In this document: in pieces, positions 11,801-26,600 of the stretch | How positions within the stretch are numbered: the first letter of the stretch is position 1 | Layout of the letters: each line of letters begins with the position of its first letter | Origin: Nymphaea colorata | Taxonomy: Eukaryota; Streptophyta; Magnoliopsida; Nymphaeales; Nymphaeaceae | Direction: 5' to 3' | DNA: 64,000 nt | Assembly: GCF_008831285.2 (NCBI RefSeq) | Contig: NC_045138.2 | Span: forward strand, 16,773,934-16,837,933 | Notes under the pieces: generated by a model | What the model was told of the DNA's origin: nothing | The model's database searches: none | Seen by the model: only the letters and a program-made list of their open reading frames with translations | Made by a program: the position numbers and the translations under genes

Positions 11801-14261
11801 TTCCACTTGCAGGCACATGGTCCAGAACCACACCTCATGGGCAGATTTGTTCTTGTTCACGTTCATGAACGCTTCTGCTTTGGCCCTAATCAAGAGAAGC
11901 AGGTCCCACTGTGTCTGTATTCAAACGAGTCCAGCCCGGTACAGGCCCACTGGGCCCATCATTCCTAGATGGTAGTCAATGTGCGGGCTCGGCAGAGCCG
12001 AGCTCATACAGACTTTGACCAAGCCTCCCAGCTCATCAACCTTATCTAAAGAGCTCGGTAGTGCAGGTAGAACAATGTTGTAAGAAGATGGACAAAGATT
12101 AACTAAACGGAGACAAATTTGACAATCTTTTCTTAGGACGTTCGATCTGCAAAGATCTGTTTGATAGTAGAATTATGTTTTTACTTGTATCACAAGGATA
12201 AGTGGATATATAACATTACTTGTGATACAAGGACTTCTTGCAAATCCAATTACCATTTGAAGGTTGGCTGCTGGGGCTTGGAAACTATTTTGTTTCATTA
12301 ATGAGTGACATTTTACATCAGATTTTATTTTAGTAGAAACTAATTCAAATTTGATAAGAAAGATACGCATAACGAGTGAATTTTGTTTAGCACAAATTCA
12401 TACTTTCGATCTTAAGATGCAACGTTTACGTTTTTTGTGTTTTTCAGCATGAGAGTTTTAAGCTTTGATTTGGATTTTGGAGGATATGAGTGCTTGACTT
12501 TTGAGAACTTGGATTTGTGAACTAATAGTGAAAATTACTTCCACAAGATTTTAGAAATGCAACCTCCAATTTATCTTGCTCACATGGGGGAATCAACCTA
12601 ACAGTATGCATTATAGAGAGAACATATTCAATATTTGGCAATCATACATGTGCACGCACACACACACACACACACATGTATATACAAAGCCTCAATAGAA
12701 GATGAAGTTCGATATGCATTCGAAAAACATTCTTTTATTGTGTCAAAATATAAGCTTTTAAGGCATGAGAATGACATTCACATAGAAATTGTGAAAAAAA
12801 ATGAAAATTGATATTGTACGCTAAGAGCTCATTTGGCAAATAGAACAATTTGTAACAGGTCCACTAATTTACACTGAAAGTTAGGACAAAATCATAAAAC
12901 ACTTTTTAAGGTATTCTATGAATGTGCCCTAATCTTTGACCATATTCATCTAACAGTTACATTCTACTTTGTTTTCCAAACATACCCTAAATGGAGCACA
13001 TCTTTGGTTTTTTGACATACAAATCTGTCTTTTTCTTTTCTGTAAGACTAACTCTGTAAATGTGATCTCCATGTTGAAAGCCAAGAGAACCCACAAAGCG
13101 ATCTTGTTTCCCCAATGAAAGTTGGGGATTTTGGAGTCGATGACACTTCATTATATTGATTCTTGAGGCCTTACAATAAGTAATATAGATATTATGAGAA
13201 CCTAATCCCTATGCTGATTTACAGGTTTTAAGACATGGAGATCAGGTCAGCTTTGTGGAAAATATGATCATTAATGTGAGTAGCAATAAAGACGTATAAC
13301 CATTTGGGCGTCTAACATTTTTATATGCAAAAAACGTCTTTGTTGTACGCCGAATGTAACATGCCTTAATTGTTTCCCATAAATATTATATGTATCTTTT
13401 TGCGAAATTGACGGCAAAGATGTAGTCCGCATTTCCAGAAAACAAATGAAGCAGCAGAGAGCTCATGTTTTTATATCAATGTATATGTAAGATTTTGGAG
13501 ATCTAAAAATTTGATAATTGGTTTGTGAGATGTATTAAATTATAATGAAACATACAGAAAAGTGTCTATACATGGGTTTCTAGGGCTTAAGGCCTGGATA
13601 TCATATTCATTCAGTTTTTGATAGTATGATCCCTGATGTGAAAAACAGCTATGGGGCGTTACATTTTTAGTAATATAATATCTTTCCATATTAACGTGTG
13701 AGGTTAACTGATTTTCACATATAAGAGTACTTTTTATCTTCCCTCTCCAAAACTAACCACAGAAGTATGATGCCTATCCTAGAAAACTTGAGAAACAACC
13801 TAAAACTATATTTCCATGCATAAATAGTTTTTTTGTAGGAAACGAGACACATTTTTTTTAATCCTAGTCCTATCTACTGTGACAAAAAATGAGTGGGAAT
13901 CGTTGGTTGGACATTATATATATATATATAGAGAGTTTAGGAGAGTAGGGAACCGTTCTTCGAATTGGACCTACCATATTGTTTATGGGAGATGAGTCAT
14001 TCTAAGTTCTTAAGTGCATTCAGAAACCCTAATTAAAATATCTTTGGTGCCGAAAGAGTATTCCTCGAATAAGTATCCATTATAAAGATAAAGACTATTT
14101 ATGTTTATATACTACTTCCTATATAACGACACTTGATTTATTACATTAATCACATTATGCCATGGAATTGACTGCTGAAATCACAGATAAAAGTGGTATT
14201 TTTGACGTGAAAATAATGATACCATAGAAGGACCCGTTTTATTTCAATAAATGGCCATTTA
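8842..14261. other. Intergenic stretch between the MYCBP and TRAF1-like genes
   Basis: No gene is supported here. It holds the four-copy minisatellite (9127-10003), a (CT)n tract near 11586-11605, a (CA)n tract near 12653-12675, and a short (TA)n run near 13914-13931. A 33-bp imperfect duplication at about 10650-10710 contains two copies of aaggctRagTTTttagcg-like sequence. The ORFs of 61-92 codons here have no recognisable domains. The rest is AT-rich and featureless to me. Confidence 0.5.
9127..10003 (+). repeat. Minisatellite: four diverged units of 201-285 bp, each a dimer
   Basis: Units begin at 9127, 9328, 9593 and 9878 with gatgatt and then gaccatgcttgc. The first three units are 201, 265 and 285 bp and the fourth is cut short near 10003. 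Each full unit carries two diverged sub-units marked by taggcaagttt, followed by a (gttttatg) block and a GA-rich junction. Unit 1 lacks an internal segment of about 60 bp that units 2 and 3 keep. This is a higher-order tandem array; the short ORFs inside it are repeat artefacts. Confidence 0.85.
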
Positions 14262-14286
14262 AGAGAGAGAGAGAGAGAGAGAGAGA
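14262..14286 (+). repeat. (GA)n tract upstream of the TRAF1-like gene
   Basis: About 12 GA repeats lie some 390 bp before the ATG at 14674, close to where the 5' UTR should begin. GA runs are known binding sites for plant BPC/GAGA-binding proteins. The role here is inferred from position. Confidence 0.55.
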
Positions 14287-14673
14287 CATAAAAGAGGGGG
14301 AGGCAGCCAAGCCTCCATATCTGTACCGCTTCGCTCTTCCACCTCCGCGTCTCTCTGTAGCCACCATCTCGAGTAAGCAGAATCCATCTTCGAGGTGGGT
14401 TGTTCTGTCTTCCACTAGAGTTATGTAACCCCCATCTGTCCTTGTGCTTATTTATCTCTTCCAATTTGGGTGGGGTCAAACTCAGCTTTTCTTTTTGGGC
14501 TTTTTCTGTGCTTTGATTGTTTGGGTCGCATGAATTGTATGATGGGGAGACCGGGATTTTTTGGGGTGTTAGATTTCAATGATTACTCAATTGGGTTCTT
14601 CCAGAATTGGCGTTCTGATGTCGGTTTCGTGGTTTTTTTATTGTGAAGTAAGGGGTTTTGGGGATCGAGAACG

Positions 14674-17600
14674 ATGGCAGGGTCTGTTAGCGATGACAAT
14701 GGAATGGGGGGATCATCGGAGGTGATCTCTAGCAACCAGAGATGTCCGTCGGGAGATTCCATCTCTGAGTGGAGATCGTGTGAGCAAGTTGAGAATGGTA
14801 CCCCATCAACGTCCCCTCCATACTGGGACACCGATGACGATGATGATTGTGGTATGACCAGTTTTACCTGTTTGTTATTGTATTATGTGGTTCGCTTTCT
14901 AATTCACATTCTCCCCAATGGCTTTTCAAGATTCAATCCAATTTGCATCTGTTTCTTCGCCGTCTATGGCATCTATAGCCTCTCTGCGCAGTGATTTTGA
15001 GATTATAGAGCATCCCAACTGAATCTGTGAGTTTAAGTTCTCAAATTGTTCCTCGTAACACCGATGTAATTTGGTTCTTTCTCTCTCTATGCGAAAGAAA
15101 CTGTTACATGTATGTTGCATCACAGAGTTGCTCTTTATGTTTTTCGCTGAGGTGATAGAAAAGTTTATTTGCGAGTCGGTAACGTACAAACCAAGCCGCG
15201 TCCTGTGTGATGAGATATCGCCTGCCAACACCCGATACAAATTTGATTGCCACTAAATTGGCTCCAACCATTTTTGCTCCTTATATTGCAAGCACATGAG
15301 TGTGGATACATGCAAGGAGCTCTTCCGAAGAGTCTGTAAGTTCTGTTATTTTAATATATCTCACGGAGCTATGTTCATGCAGCTGCCCCATGCTGAGAAC
15401 CAAAATTTTTTGCCCTTCTACAAGTGAGAACCAAGAAGGAGCTAAATTGCAGGAGACTTTTTCCATATGGCTGGAAATAAGCTGAAAGCATTTATTTGCC
15501 ACAAATTCCTAGGTTATGCTGGGTCTGACCCACCCTATGAAAAGTAGCCACACAAATCATTTCTGTTTGGTTGCAGTTTAGCGGACGGCTCAGTGCATCA
15601 GTTAACAAGCATTACCTTGTTGCAGCATAATTTTTAGAAAGAAAAAAAGATGGACAAAGAGAAGTCATGAACCGCTTTTGGTTTGTTGAATTTGACACCG
15701 ACAGACTATCAAGAGGCCTATATTCATACCATTCCATGTAAAACTCCCTCGTCAAGGTGGCACGATACCACCTGTTTTCTGCCAGTGTCGTTAAGTGAAT
15801 CAGCACTTGAAATGTTTTCTGGAAGAGCAAAATCTATCAAACCAGGCATTTATTGGCAACACAGCTGTTGCTTATCTAAGACCAATAACAAGGGAAGTTT
15901 GTTGCACCGTCATTGCAACATCACTTACCCCCCAAAAAAAAAGGAAGGAAAGAAAGAAAATCATATAAGCAGAACACTAGCACTATCTGCTGCAAAATGA
16001 GATTGTATATGTCCAGTGAAAGCTTTATTCAATACTTTAACATGCTAGAACCCCTAGACGATATACTTTGTTCCTAGCAGCATGGCCTGTGCATGGCTCC
16101 ATATTTTTCCCTGTTCAATTTGGTGAAGGTTGTGCATAAATGCCATATCCATTTATTTGCATAATTTTATTCAATAATTTGAACATTTTGTGTCCAAAAT
16201 TTTTAGTTGGTGAACACCTAAGACTCTTGACATAATGCTGCTTATCGTATGCAATTGTATAAATCTAGGAATGAACTTGTTCATTGACTTTGACTCCCTT
16301 CTGCTTTGTTATATATGATTGCACCTACTCCCTTACCTTTTTGTGTCGTACATTAGGTATTATGAAATTTGAAGATTTATAGTGGTTAACTGGTTACGAA
16401 GCTTCGCTATTATTGGATCTTATTTGTAAAATGCGTGTCTGTCCTGAAGGTTTGAACTTTTACCAGTATCACTGGTGGTCTACTGTTATGACTGTCAAAT
16501 GTCTACGGTCAATTGATTCCTGTATGAGATGTTTGTTAGAGGTGTTCTGGTTCTAACTTTGCATGATTGATGTTTGTGCTTCTTAATTTCATTGATAACT
16601 TTGTCATTATATATTAAGTTCAACAGTTCTTACCTCTGTTTAGCATGAAGAAGTGTTATACTTATTGTTTTAGATATGCTATACCAGTTTAATTGGTGTC
16701 ATTTTTCTAAAAATTGAAGAGATATGGTCTTACTTACAACAGCTGCTGCTTGTGGGTGAATTGATCATCAATCGTGTCTCTGTGTGTATGCATGAAAATA
16801 AGACCTGGTATGGTTAGTATACAAATGAGATATAAAAATATAGGTAATCTATTGCAGAGTGTAGCATGAGAAGTTGGAAAATTGGTCAGGAAACCAGTAA
16901 AGTTTTGCATCAACTTGCACAAAAATTATTCAAGAAAATGTAATGTACTTCGTATCCTGGATATAACTGTTGCATTTGGGAGAGGTATGGTTTCTCAAAC
17001 GAACCAAACAAACCACGCAGCATGACGCAATTTATGTCCCGATATATAAATGTGAATTCAGATTGTCATTGGAGGCTGTATCCCGGTGGAATTAGTTATT
17101 TACATCTCCCATTAGTTTTCGCTCGCAGTGATTGGAGTGGGTCTCACGAGCTATAAAGTCTTCACACATGTTATTTCTCAAAAACTTTGGTTATATTCAT
17201 CATCTATTAGGTTCTTACTTGTTAGTCTCATTGGAGGATGACTTTTGCTTGTTTAGGACCAAAGCCATCTGAATTATATGGAAAGTTTACTTGGAAGATT
17301 GAAAACTTCTCACAAATAAACAAACGAGAGCTGCGAAGTAATGCATTTGAGGTTGGTGGATATAAATGGTAAGAGCTCTTCCATATTTTTGTCTGAGTTT
17401 CTTGCTATTCTCATTGCACTTACCTTATGTGCCTGTTTGGGTATTTAATATCTTGACCTGGTAATTGTAAAAAATACTACAGGTATATCTTAGTCTACCC
17501 ACAAGGTTGTGACGTATGTAACCATCTTTCTTTGTTCCTGTGTGTTGCTAATCACGACAAACTTCTTCCTGGTGATGTATCTGATAATAAAATCATTGTA

Positions 17601-20600
17601 TACTTTTATATTCTTTTTCTTATTAATAGAGGACTCATGTGTTTCTTTTTCCCTTTTGTTTTTCTGTTGGCAGGTTGGAGTCACTTTGCACAGTTTACAA
17701 TAGCTGTAGTGAATAAAGATCCAAAAAAGTCTAAATACTCAGGTGTGCAGAAGTATTTCTCATATGGTTTTCAATCTACACTTTGGAGCTTGTCGCTGGA
17801 ATTTATGCTAACATGTAAAGGGAACTTTGCCAGATACTTTGCATCGGTTTTGGAAGAAGGAACATGATTGGGGATGGAAAAAGTTCATGGAGTTGTCAAA
17901 AGTGTTTGATGGTTTCATTGTTGGTGACATGCTTGTAATAAAGGCACAAGTTCAAGTTATTAGGTATGTATACTATGCTTGTTTTTCACATAAACAAAAT
18001 GTTCACGCATTGTTGGGTAGCAAAAAGTTCCTGTCCAGGTCTCTTCTTTTCTCAAATTTTTGTTTTTGCTGATTTTTTTTTGAAGGACAAATTAGTTGTT
18101 TGATATACTGCTTTTAAGTTGGTTATAGTGGTTCAAACTTCAAAGTAGTTTCTTTTTTTTGTTTATTTTTCTTTGTTCCTTTCTCTTTTTATCTTTTTTA
18201 TTCTTTTGATAACACTCTTAATTCTGCAATCTTTATATCTAGGTGCTTTTAAACATCTTGTATCGGTAGATCTTATTTCACCTGTTTAACATGGATTCCA
18301 TCCTTCTCCTTTATAACTGAAAGATTAATATTAGGGGAAAGGAAAACAAAATGTGTAAATGGGAGGAATCAGTGACCAGGAACTTCAAATCCTAGTCCAT
18401 ATATAGTTCAAGTGGACCAGAGTGTCAGCCTGGATCTCCATATGAATGGTCATGTTGCTGAAAAGTACAGCTAAATGGACCGAGCTGTCTTGCCTATCTA
18501 GTAGGTCTGGATTATAAATTTCTGTGCCATTTGATGTCTTTTCCTCTGTAGCATGGATGCTGGGTGAACTTTCAATATGAGTCAATGGAGATTGCCTTTC
18601 TGTGATCCTGCATTTTATGACTTATTGCCCAGTTTGTTGTTATCATGTTTAATGAGTATCCAAGTTTTGTGTCCCTTATGGATTGAATGCTGGCCTGCAT
18701 GTGCCATATCACCTTCCATTTTGATTGTTTAAGTTGCTTTTGGCTGCCCTTGAGTCTGTTTGTTACTTAGGATTTACTTGTTTGATCTATTATGTTGTTT
18801 AGGAAAAATAAATTACATTATTTGTTAACCAACCAAAGGTAGTAGCATGTAGTGGGCTCTCTATTCTTATGTTATTGATATGCTTAGTTTGTTTTGCACA
18901 ATGTCGTGCCATTCGAGCATTTAACCTTTGAAACATTGAAGTCCATTGCATTGTTTCCCAGGGAGAAGGCACATCGTCCTTTTCGTTGCCTTGATTGCCA
19001 GTATAGGCGGGAGCTTGTTCGAGTGTACTTAACAAATGTTGAAGGAATCTGCAGACGATTTGTTGAAGAGAGGAGGAGCAAGCTTGGGAAGTTGATTGAG
19101 GATAAAGGAAGATGGACAAGGTATTTCTTGCTGCTCTTTTTCTTTAAGCTTTTGTAGAATGTGTCTCAGCTATGGTACTGCCGTGCCAGGATGCTTTCAT
19201 TTTTTATGTAGGCATAATATGATTTTCATTATGTACAATCTTTAACATGTTAAAGTGGTTCACTATGGGATTTACAGCTTCCGTGCATTTTGGTTGGGAA
19301 TGGACCAGAATGCAAGGCGCCGCATGTCAAGAGAGAAAAGTGACACCATATTGAAGCTTGTTGTGAAGCAATTCTTCATAGAGAAGGAAGTGACCTCCAC
19401 TCTAGTCATGGATTCTTTGTACAGTGGCCTGAAGGCTCTTGAAAGCCAAAGTTCAAACACATGCAGAAGGACAAAGTCAACTGAACACGAGGAAATGCCA
19501 CTTCCAATTGTTCATGTTGAAAAGGATATGTTTGTTCTGGCCGATGACGTGTTGCAGTTGCTTGAGAGGGCTGCAGCTGAGCCTTTGCCTCCACTGAAGG
19601 ATGACAAGGGTCCTCAAAACCGGACAAAGGTATGCTTAATTCTTACAGATCTGTTGACCTAGCTACTGCAATCATGGGTTAGTTTGTTGACATGAATATA
19701 TGCTAATACTTTCGAGTGTGGGTAAAAGATGTGACAATCTCCAGTCTTTTTCTTGAAGGAATATTGTATTGTAAAGTCATAGTCACAAATATCGTTTAGG
19801 GGTTTTAAACGCCAAGGTTTTTCTTAGGTATAATACGACAGAGTTGTTTTTCTTGAGAAAATCTCGGCAAATTGCACAACAATTAAAAAAAGGAAGATCT
19901 TAAAAGTAAAATGCAAAAATAAAAATGTGAAAAAAAGAAGATCTTAAAAGTAAAATGTGAAAACAAAAATGTGGTAGTAAAGAAATGTAAAAAGAATTGA
20001 AAAATGCAAAAAATATAAAAACAAAAAATATAAAAAAATGGAAAAACGCCAAAAACTGTAAAAAAAACTCAAAATGAATAAAATGAAAAAAAAAACATTT
20101 TTTTTGCTTTTTTTTTTCAATTTGAAAATTTTGCTGTCTTTTTTGGCTGACCTATTTTTCATGTTTTTAATGCATTTTTTGGTTAAAAAAAACATGTTTT
20201 TTGTGACTATGCTGTAAACAAAAAAAAGTCGTTAACATGGTTGCTGTGCCTGAGTACTTGTCCATAAGGGGAATGTCCTAAGGTCCCTTGCATAATTAGA
20301 ATATGTTCAGAAATACTTGGTATTATATCCCAGTGCATGCTATAAGAAGGTGGGCAGTTGTTTGCAAGATTTATTGACATTGGTTGTGTGGTTAGATGTT
20401 TGATAGGAGGGAAGCAGGTGAACGAGCTTTTACTTTGTCTATTTATTTCCTAAAAATTTGTGGTGAGCATTTGTCCATGGTGATGTGGAACTGATATACT
20501 GATATATATCTACTATGCATATAAAAACAACAAACAACTCATAGTTATTGCTAAATTGACTGACAATTCATCTTCCAATGAAAATCATTCATATCTTTTT

Positions 20601-23600
20601 CATCTTGTTTATTTTATTTTGTGGATTGGCTTAAAAGAATTCAAATATCCAAATTGTTGGAAACATCAGAACATGTGGGGACAAGTAGAAGCAAATTGAC
20701 AACTTAACCTCATGGATTTAACTTATATCATCCTCAAGGGTCAGTGGATTCTCGGACTGAGCTAGATTTGAACCAGTGAAGACATATTGTCATATGACTC
20801 ATATCCTATTTGCAGTCCATCACCATTGACTGCTTGGGCTTCATCTTGGAAAGAATCAAATATTGGTTCATTGATAATTTATGGTCAACTTTTACTTCAT
20901 TGTACCCTGCTACCCCTAGGGAAAATCGAATCTTTGCTGCCTCCTTAAAAAAAAGTTGTCCTCAACTACTAGAAGATAGGGGCATGGCCACCTAATTGCC
21001 ATCACTGTACGCATGGCATGGGTAGTTTTTTGGAATTGAAAATGTCAATATAATTAATGCATGGACTGCCTTTATTATTCCATATGCTTATAATAACAAT
21101 AGAATAAAACTTCTTGTTCATTCGGGATAATATAACAAGGTTATTTATATAACTTAATAATCAAAGGATTGGAGTATAAGGTTATGTCTTGCCCAACAGA
21201 GAAAGTAAAATCTCTTCAAGTCATGCAATAATACGAAGCAAGCACTTACGTAAGGAGTAGCAACTTTTGGTGATGATATGTTGAACTTTCCTTGAGTTTG
21301 AATTTTTGGGCATACTTTATGCTGCATATTGGAACGATACTCTTGAAATTTTCTCATGGTTGTGCTACTAGGAAATATATACGTGTAGTCAGGTATGCAT
21401 GTATTTTTTGGTACTTGCTTATTCTAGAACCAGATCACAATTGAAAGGTCTCTGATAAAGTTGTGTTATTGTGTAGCTTTTAACTATGAGCTTCATTTGT
21501 CTTGCTTAGTCTAGTGAAGGTTTGTTGGTTTCCATATGCTTTCCTGGCTTTGGCATTTTTGTTAGGAGTTCTTGTATCTTGTCTCTCATCATTCAATTTT
21601 GCTGCAGTGTCTTTTTAATTTTTATGCACGTGAATTTCTATGTACCGTCCTGATCCTATTTATCAAAATTAATTTGTTATTATTTTCAATGAGCATCATG
21701 GTTTTGTTAATCTGTTGTGCATTCTTAGGAGGGAATGTCTGGAGAGGACCTCAACAAAGACTCAATTGAACGTGACGAGAGACGCCTTACTGAACTTGGA
21801 CGGAGGACTGTTGAAATATTTGCTGTAACTCAAATATACTGGTAATTACACGGCAGCTCTTCTGCATGCTTTTTCTTGTTAGCCTAAAATCTATGAAGTG
21901 CAGTTGGCTTAAGATGTTTTGAAGCTTTGCAAGTTGTGTGAATAGGTGGACACATGCTGGGATATCAACTGGTTATTATGATGGGGCATGTTTTCTCAAG
22001 AAAATGAAGCTGTATAAAGAAGCTTATAGAAAAGAAGTCCATACACATAAGCAGGAAGAAGAGAAAGAGGCTCTTCCTTTTTCCGGTTTGGGGTGGGAAG
22101 GGAATGAATGTGGGTGGCGTGGGCTCTTTAGATTCTTGGATTGGCGGAAGTGTTATATAATAAGCTGTTATTGTGATGCACCTGGAAGCTGGGAAAAAAT
22201 AGGATCTTCCTAAAGTTCTTGAATCTATAGAAACTTAAAGATGGAAACTTAAATTAAATGCTGAACTAGATTGAGTGGCAGAAACATATTGTTCACATCT
22301 TATTGAAAGCTTCTCTCTTGTGTCTTCCTCTTGATTAGGCTTCATATTGTCTCTTATTGAACTCTAGAAATTCCTTTTTCAACTTGTGAGAAACTACTTT
22401 TATTGTACTGCATCTTTTCCACATCAGTCTGCTTCATGTGTCATAAATTTATGCTCAAACGGACTATTGGATCCAGTGGTTGTCTTGCGGATGATATTCA
22501 AGTAGGTTAGCTACGTACAGCTATAGGATTGGACGTTTAGGTAACAAGTAGTTCAACTGTATAATTCTTGCTACCGAGCTTCTAATCAATTTCACTAAAC
22601 GAAGGATGCCTCCAATGGTCTACAATCAGTCATCAGTTTGTCATGAATTATAAGACGGCACTCTCTTCTTAGATTTACCATCATCAACCACAATAGGATG
22701 CCTCCAGTGGTCTATGATTGTTTGTACATTTTTCGATTTAGTAATGGTTCCCAACCTGTGTGCTGCAATCGTTTGAATCTATCTTCCATTCTTCTTTGGA
22801 ATTGGCAGGTACTTCAGCTGAATCCCATGTCAAAATTCAAAGGGACAATGTTGTAAAAAGTGTATCGTAAACCGTATTGGACCGGCCAATAGGTACGATG
22901 TATCACAAAGTATCGTAAAATTATTCTTTAATTCAAAAAAATTCTGAAAAAACATAAAAAACAGAAAAAATAAGGAAAAATCAATAAAATAGGTTCTTTA
23001 CTTTTTTATACAAAGCATGTTATACATAGTGATAGACTTATTATAGCTATGGAGTTATTTCACGAACATTCAGAACCCATAATATCATATGATAACACAA
23101 CATGATCTAAGACGTCAAAGAACATAATTTATAACATGATCTACATAATAACACATAAAAAAAACAAGTTTTAATTGCTATACATCACATACATCACGTT
23201 GCAAGATGAAATTGTTCAATTTTAATGCAAAAAGTGACAAATGAATTCAGTGTCATTCATAATCTTCACCATCTTTATTTTCATTGTCATCTTTCGTAGA
23301 AGAAATTGAAAAAACCCTTTTTCTTCAAACAAGAATTGGTCACCCACGCACAAATCTGCTCTCAAATTGATAATTTCATAGTGAAATCAATGATTCTCTT
23401 TCAAAATTGCCACAAAGGCACAAACTCTCTCTCCTCCAACCCTTAGATATGTTTAGAAATGAAGAGAAAGGCGAGTTTTAAAAATTATGTTTAACAAATG
23501 GGGGTTTGGAGCCTCTATTTTTTGAAATAGACCCTTGGTGTACGATATGGGTGATACACATATGATGCAGTATACACTACCTGTTTGAGATACAAGTGGT

Positions 23601-26600
23601 GTATCATATCACAAATTTAAAAAGCAACAGTATGTATTTTATGGTATGGCCCTTACAATACGTACCTTGCATAGGATACATGCTCAGTGTAGATGTTTAT
23701 TTTAGGAGGAAGTTTGTTATGGATTTACGAGTAACAAGCTATGCTGTCATGAAGAAGGCCTGCACTAAGGGATGGTCCCAACACAAATATGTATTCTCCA
23801 TCTTTTTGTTCTCTTTCAAGGTGATGAGTTCAACTATAAAGTGATGCAGTATGAAGCAATATTGATCTTATTGGTGGGAATCCTCCACTCTTGATGGAGG
23901 AATTTAGGACAGTGTAGAAGCCATGGAGTTCTGACATGGTACATAGTTTAAAATTTTTGTAAAGAAGAAGAATACAGTTTTGAGGTGTCTGATGTAGTCT
24001 TACCCGGTAGTAAAGATTCGAGAATGCATCTACACTTATGGTTCCTAGGAGTCTCAAGGCAAGGTCATGGATATGCTCTTATGCAGCTTCTATTGGTGAA
24101 GGGGTCTTCAGGTCCAAAAATCTAGGTTTTTGATGTGGAGGATGTTGTTAAAACTTGCCATCACCACTTTTAAATTCGGGATGTTGTTATCTTTTTGAAC
24201 CAGAACAATGCTCTTGGCATACTCCAGGTGTTTTGCTTACACTACCAACTTGGATCTTCCTAACAATTGACAGCTCATTTATGCAAGAACGGCTTGGAGT
24301 ATATAACTTGTTTCTTGGAAAAGAAACCTTATATCATGAGTAAATGATAAAATGAATTTATCAGTTATCACTTCTTCCTTGGCATTTTCACCATTAGAAG
24401 AAGAAAAGATTTCTTAGTTGGTTGCCATGGCAAACCATCAACCACTCAGATGGCTTGTCTTTGAAATTTCATCCACTTAAGCTTGATTGACTTGTTATTT
24501 ACAATGCCTACTAGGGTATGTGTTAGCTAAGTCACCGGGTGCGCCAACTATGGTGGCACACCTGCACCCGCACCGATGCGGGTGCGGCCCGACATGGCAT
24601 CAAATGAGTTTTGACTGTTCTGGAAAATGTTTTGGCCAAGTTTTCAATGATATATTGATTCAAGGTAACCTTGATAAAAAAAAGTTTAAAAATATAGACA
24701 AATAAAATTACTTATATGACAAATAACATATATATGTATATAATATATGTATACATATGTATATATATTCATATGCTCACGCCTCATCCGCACCCAATTT
24801 TTTTTGGAACTTGCCGCATCTCGCGCTGGCACCAGCACCCGCACCCATGTGACATAGTGTGTTAGTTATGGTATAGCCTTTATGCTGGGTAGCTAATAAA
24901 GGCCTATGATGGACTTGCCATTTACTGTGACTATGTTGGATAGGCTATTAGTTAGAAAGGCTGGTAAAAATTTTTCATTTACACATTCTTTTATGTCAGT
25001 CTTCCTATTTACAATTTTGGTATTGATGGAATTCTGCCTGAAGTTGGGTGCGAGTTTTGCTCTTATCGATTGCTTCATCTTCTATCAGGATATGGTGGGT
25101 GCTATGCCGGGCAGGTCCTACTTGATTGTAAGTGCTCCCACCTGGCCAGAGCTCCTTCCTGAGCTTGTAAACAACAAACTTAATTCTCTCTAATCAAATA
25201 CTTGCTAGTTTCAAAAACCACTCTAATAAATCTTCTAGATGTAGCTGTCCATAATCCAAGAGGCTCCACATTGGTGTTCTTTCTCTAACTCGTGTAGGCT
25301 AAGACTGTTGAAACTTGAAATTATGAAAAAAGATTCCTATCCATGAACAGGCAGGTGAAAAGCGCTTTTTGTAAACAAGTGATTGCAATTATTATTGGCA
25401 ACTGTTTGAAGATATCATTGACTGCTGCACAAGCTATTGAGCAACCCAGTGGTAAGGATAGGTTGTTTCTAGATGCCTCATCTATGGACTTATATGTGTC
25501 ACTTTTTTGACCTGCGGACATGCTTAGTGCTAGTTCTAACACTAATTGATACAGCAGATATGTTTTTGTTTGTTAATCAAATCTTAAAACCCTGAGAGTC
25601 TGTAAGGAACAGGGATACCAGACTTAACTTTAACTATATTCTTAACTTCTAGTGATTAAAGCTGATTATCTACCTATTTATGGACTCAAGTTCCCATGTT
25701 AGGATAAAAGTACTTGGAAAGTAGTCCAAACTCACTCCTCGTTATCTGAATTTTTTTCTGTCATGGGGTTATCCTATTTGGATCTCAAGATGGTCTTCTA
25801 GGAAAATGGAGAACACGGAACACTTATACGATTTGTCAAAAATGTGAACTCATAATTTCCTTTAATTTGGCATGTTATCTTGATCTGTGGTGGGATATGA
25901 TGATTGCTCTTTGTGGTTAAGAAAAAGTGATGATGTTAAAGAAACTTTGCCATTTACTGTTGATGTATTTTCTCCTTTTGTTTGTATTTGTTTAATAAGT
26001 TTATTTAACAAATAACCTGATTCCTTGGGGGCTGAGCTTCTTTTAGATATATGATTTGAAGGGCAGTCTCATGAGATCCACCATCATGTATTCTTGCCTG
26101 ATATATTTCAATCTGCCTTGCAGCAATAGAATTGAAGTCGCTTATCAAGAGGCTGTTGCTTTAAAGAGGCAAGAGGAACTTATTCGTGAAGAGGAGGCAG
26201 CATGGCAAGCTGAAAATGATCTTAAATCAAAGCGCGCTGCATCTGACAAAGAAAAGCGAACTAAAAAGAAGCAGGTTATGTGTTTTCTTTGGATGGGTTT
26301 TTGGAACTTAATTTAGAAGCTAGAATATAACCCTAGAGGTTATCATCTTAATTGATTAGATTGACTTACAGCCTAAGAATGAGAAATTCTGCTGAAAACA
26401 ATTTCTACTGAATTCATATTGTTGCATTAGGCTAAGCAAAAGAGAAACAATCGCAAGAAGGATAAGGCCAAGGATGAGAAATCTGGTGCACTGCTGCATG
26501 ATAAGCACCAGAAGCAGACAATTTTGGAGGAAAGAACCCTCGTGGAATTCTCTGCCAAGGAACAGTCTGACCTTGCTAAATGTGATGCTCAAGAATGTGA

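Noticed and set aside
19944-20195. 83-codon minus-strand ORF rich in Phe, Lys and Leu
   Set aside because: It is encoded by the A/T homopolymers inside the MITE-like element.
21938-22213. 91-codon ORF after exon 8 of the TRAF1-like gene
   Set aside because: It lies in an intron whose flanking exons join in phase, and it has no recognised domain.
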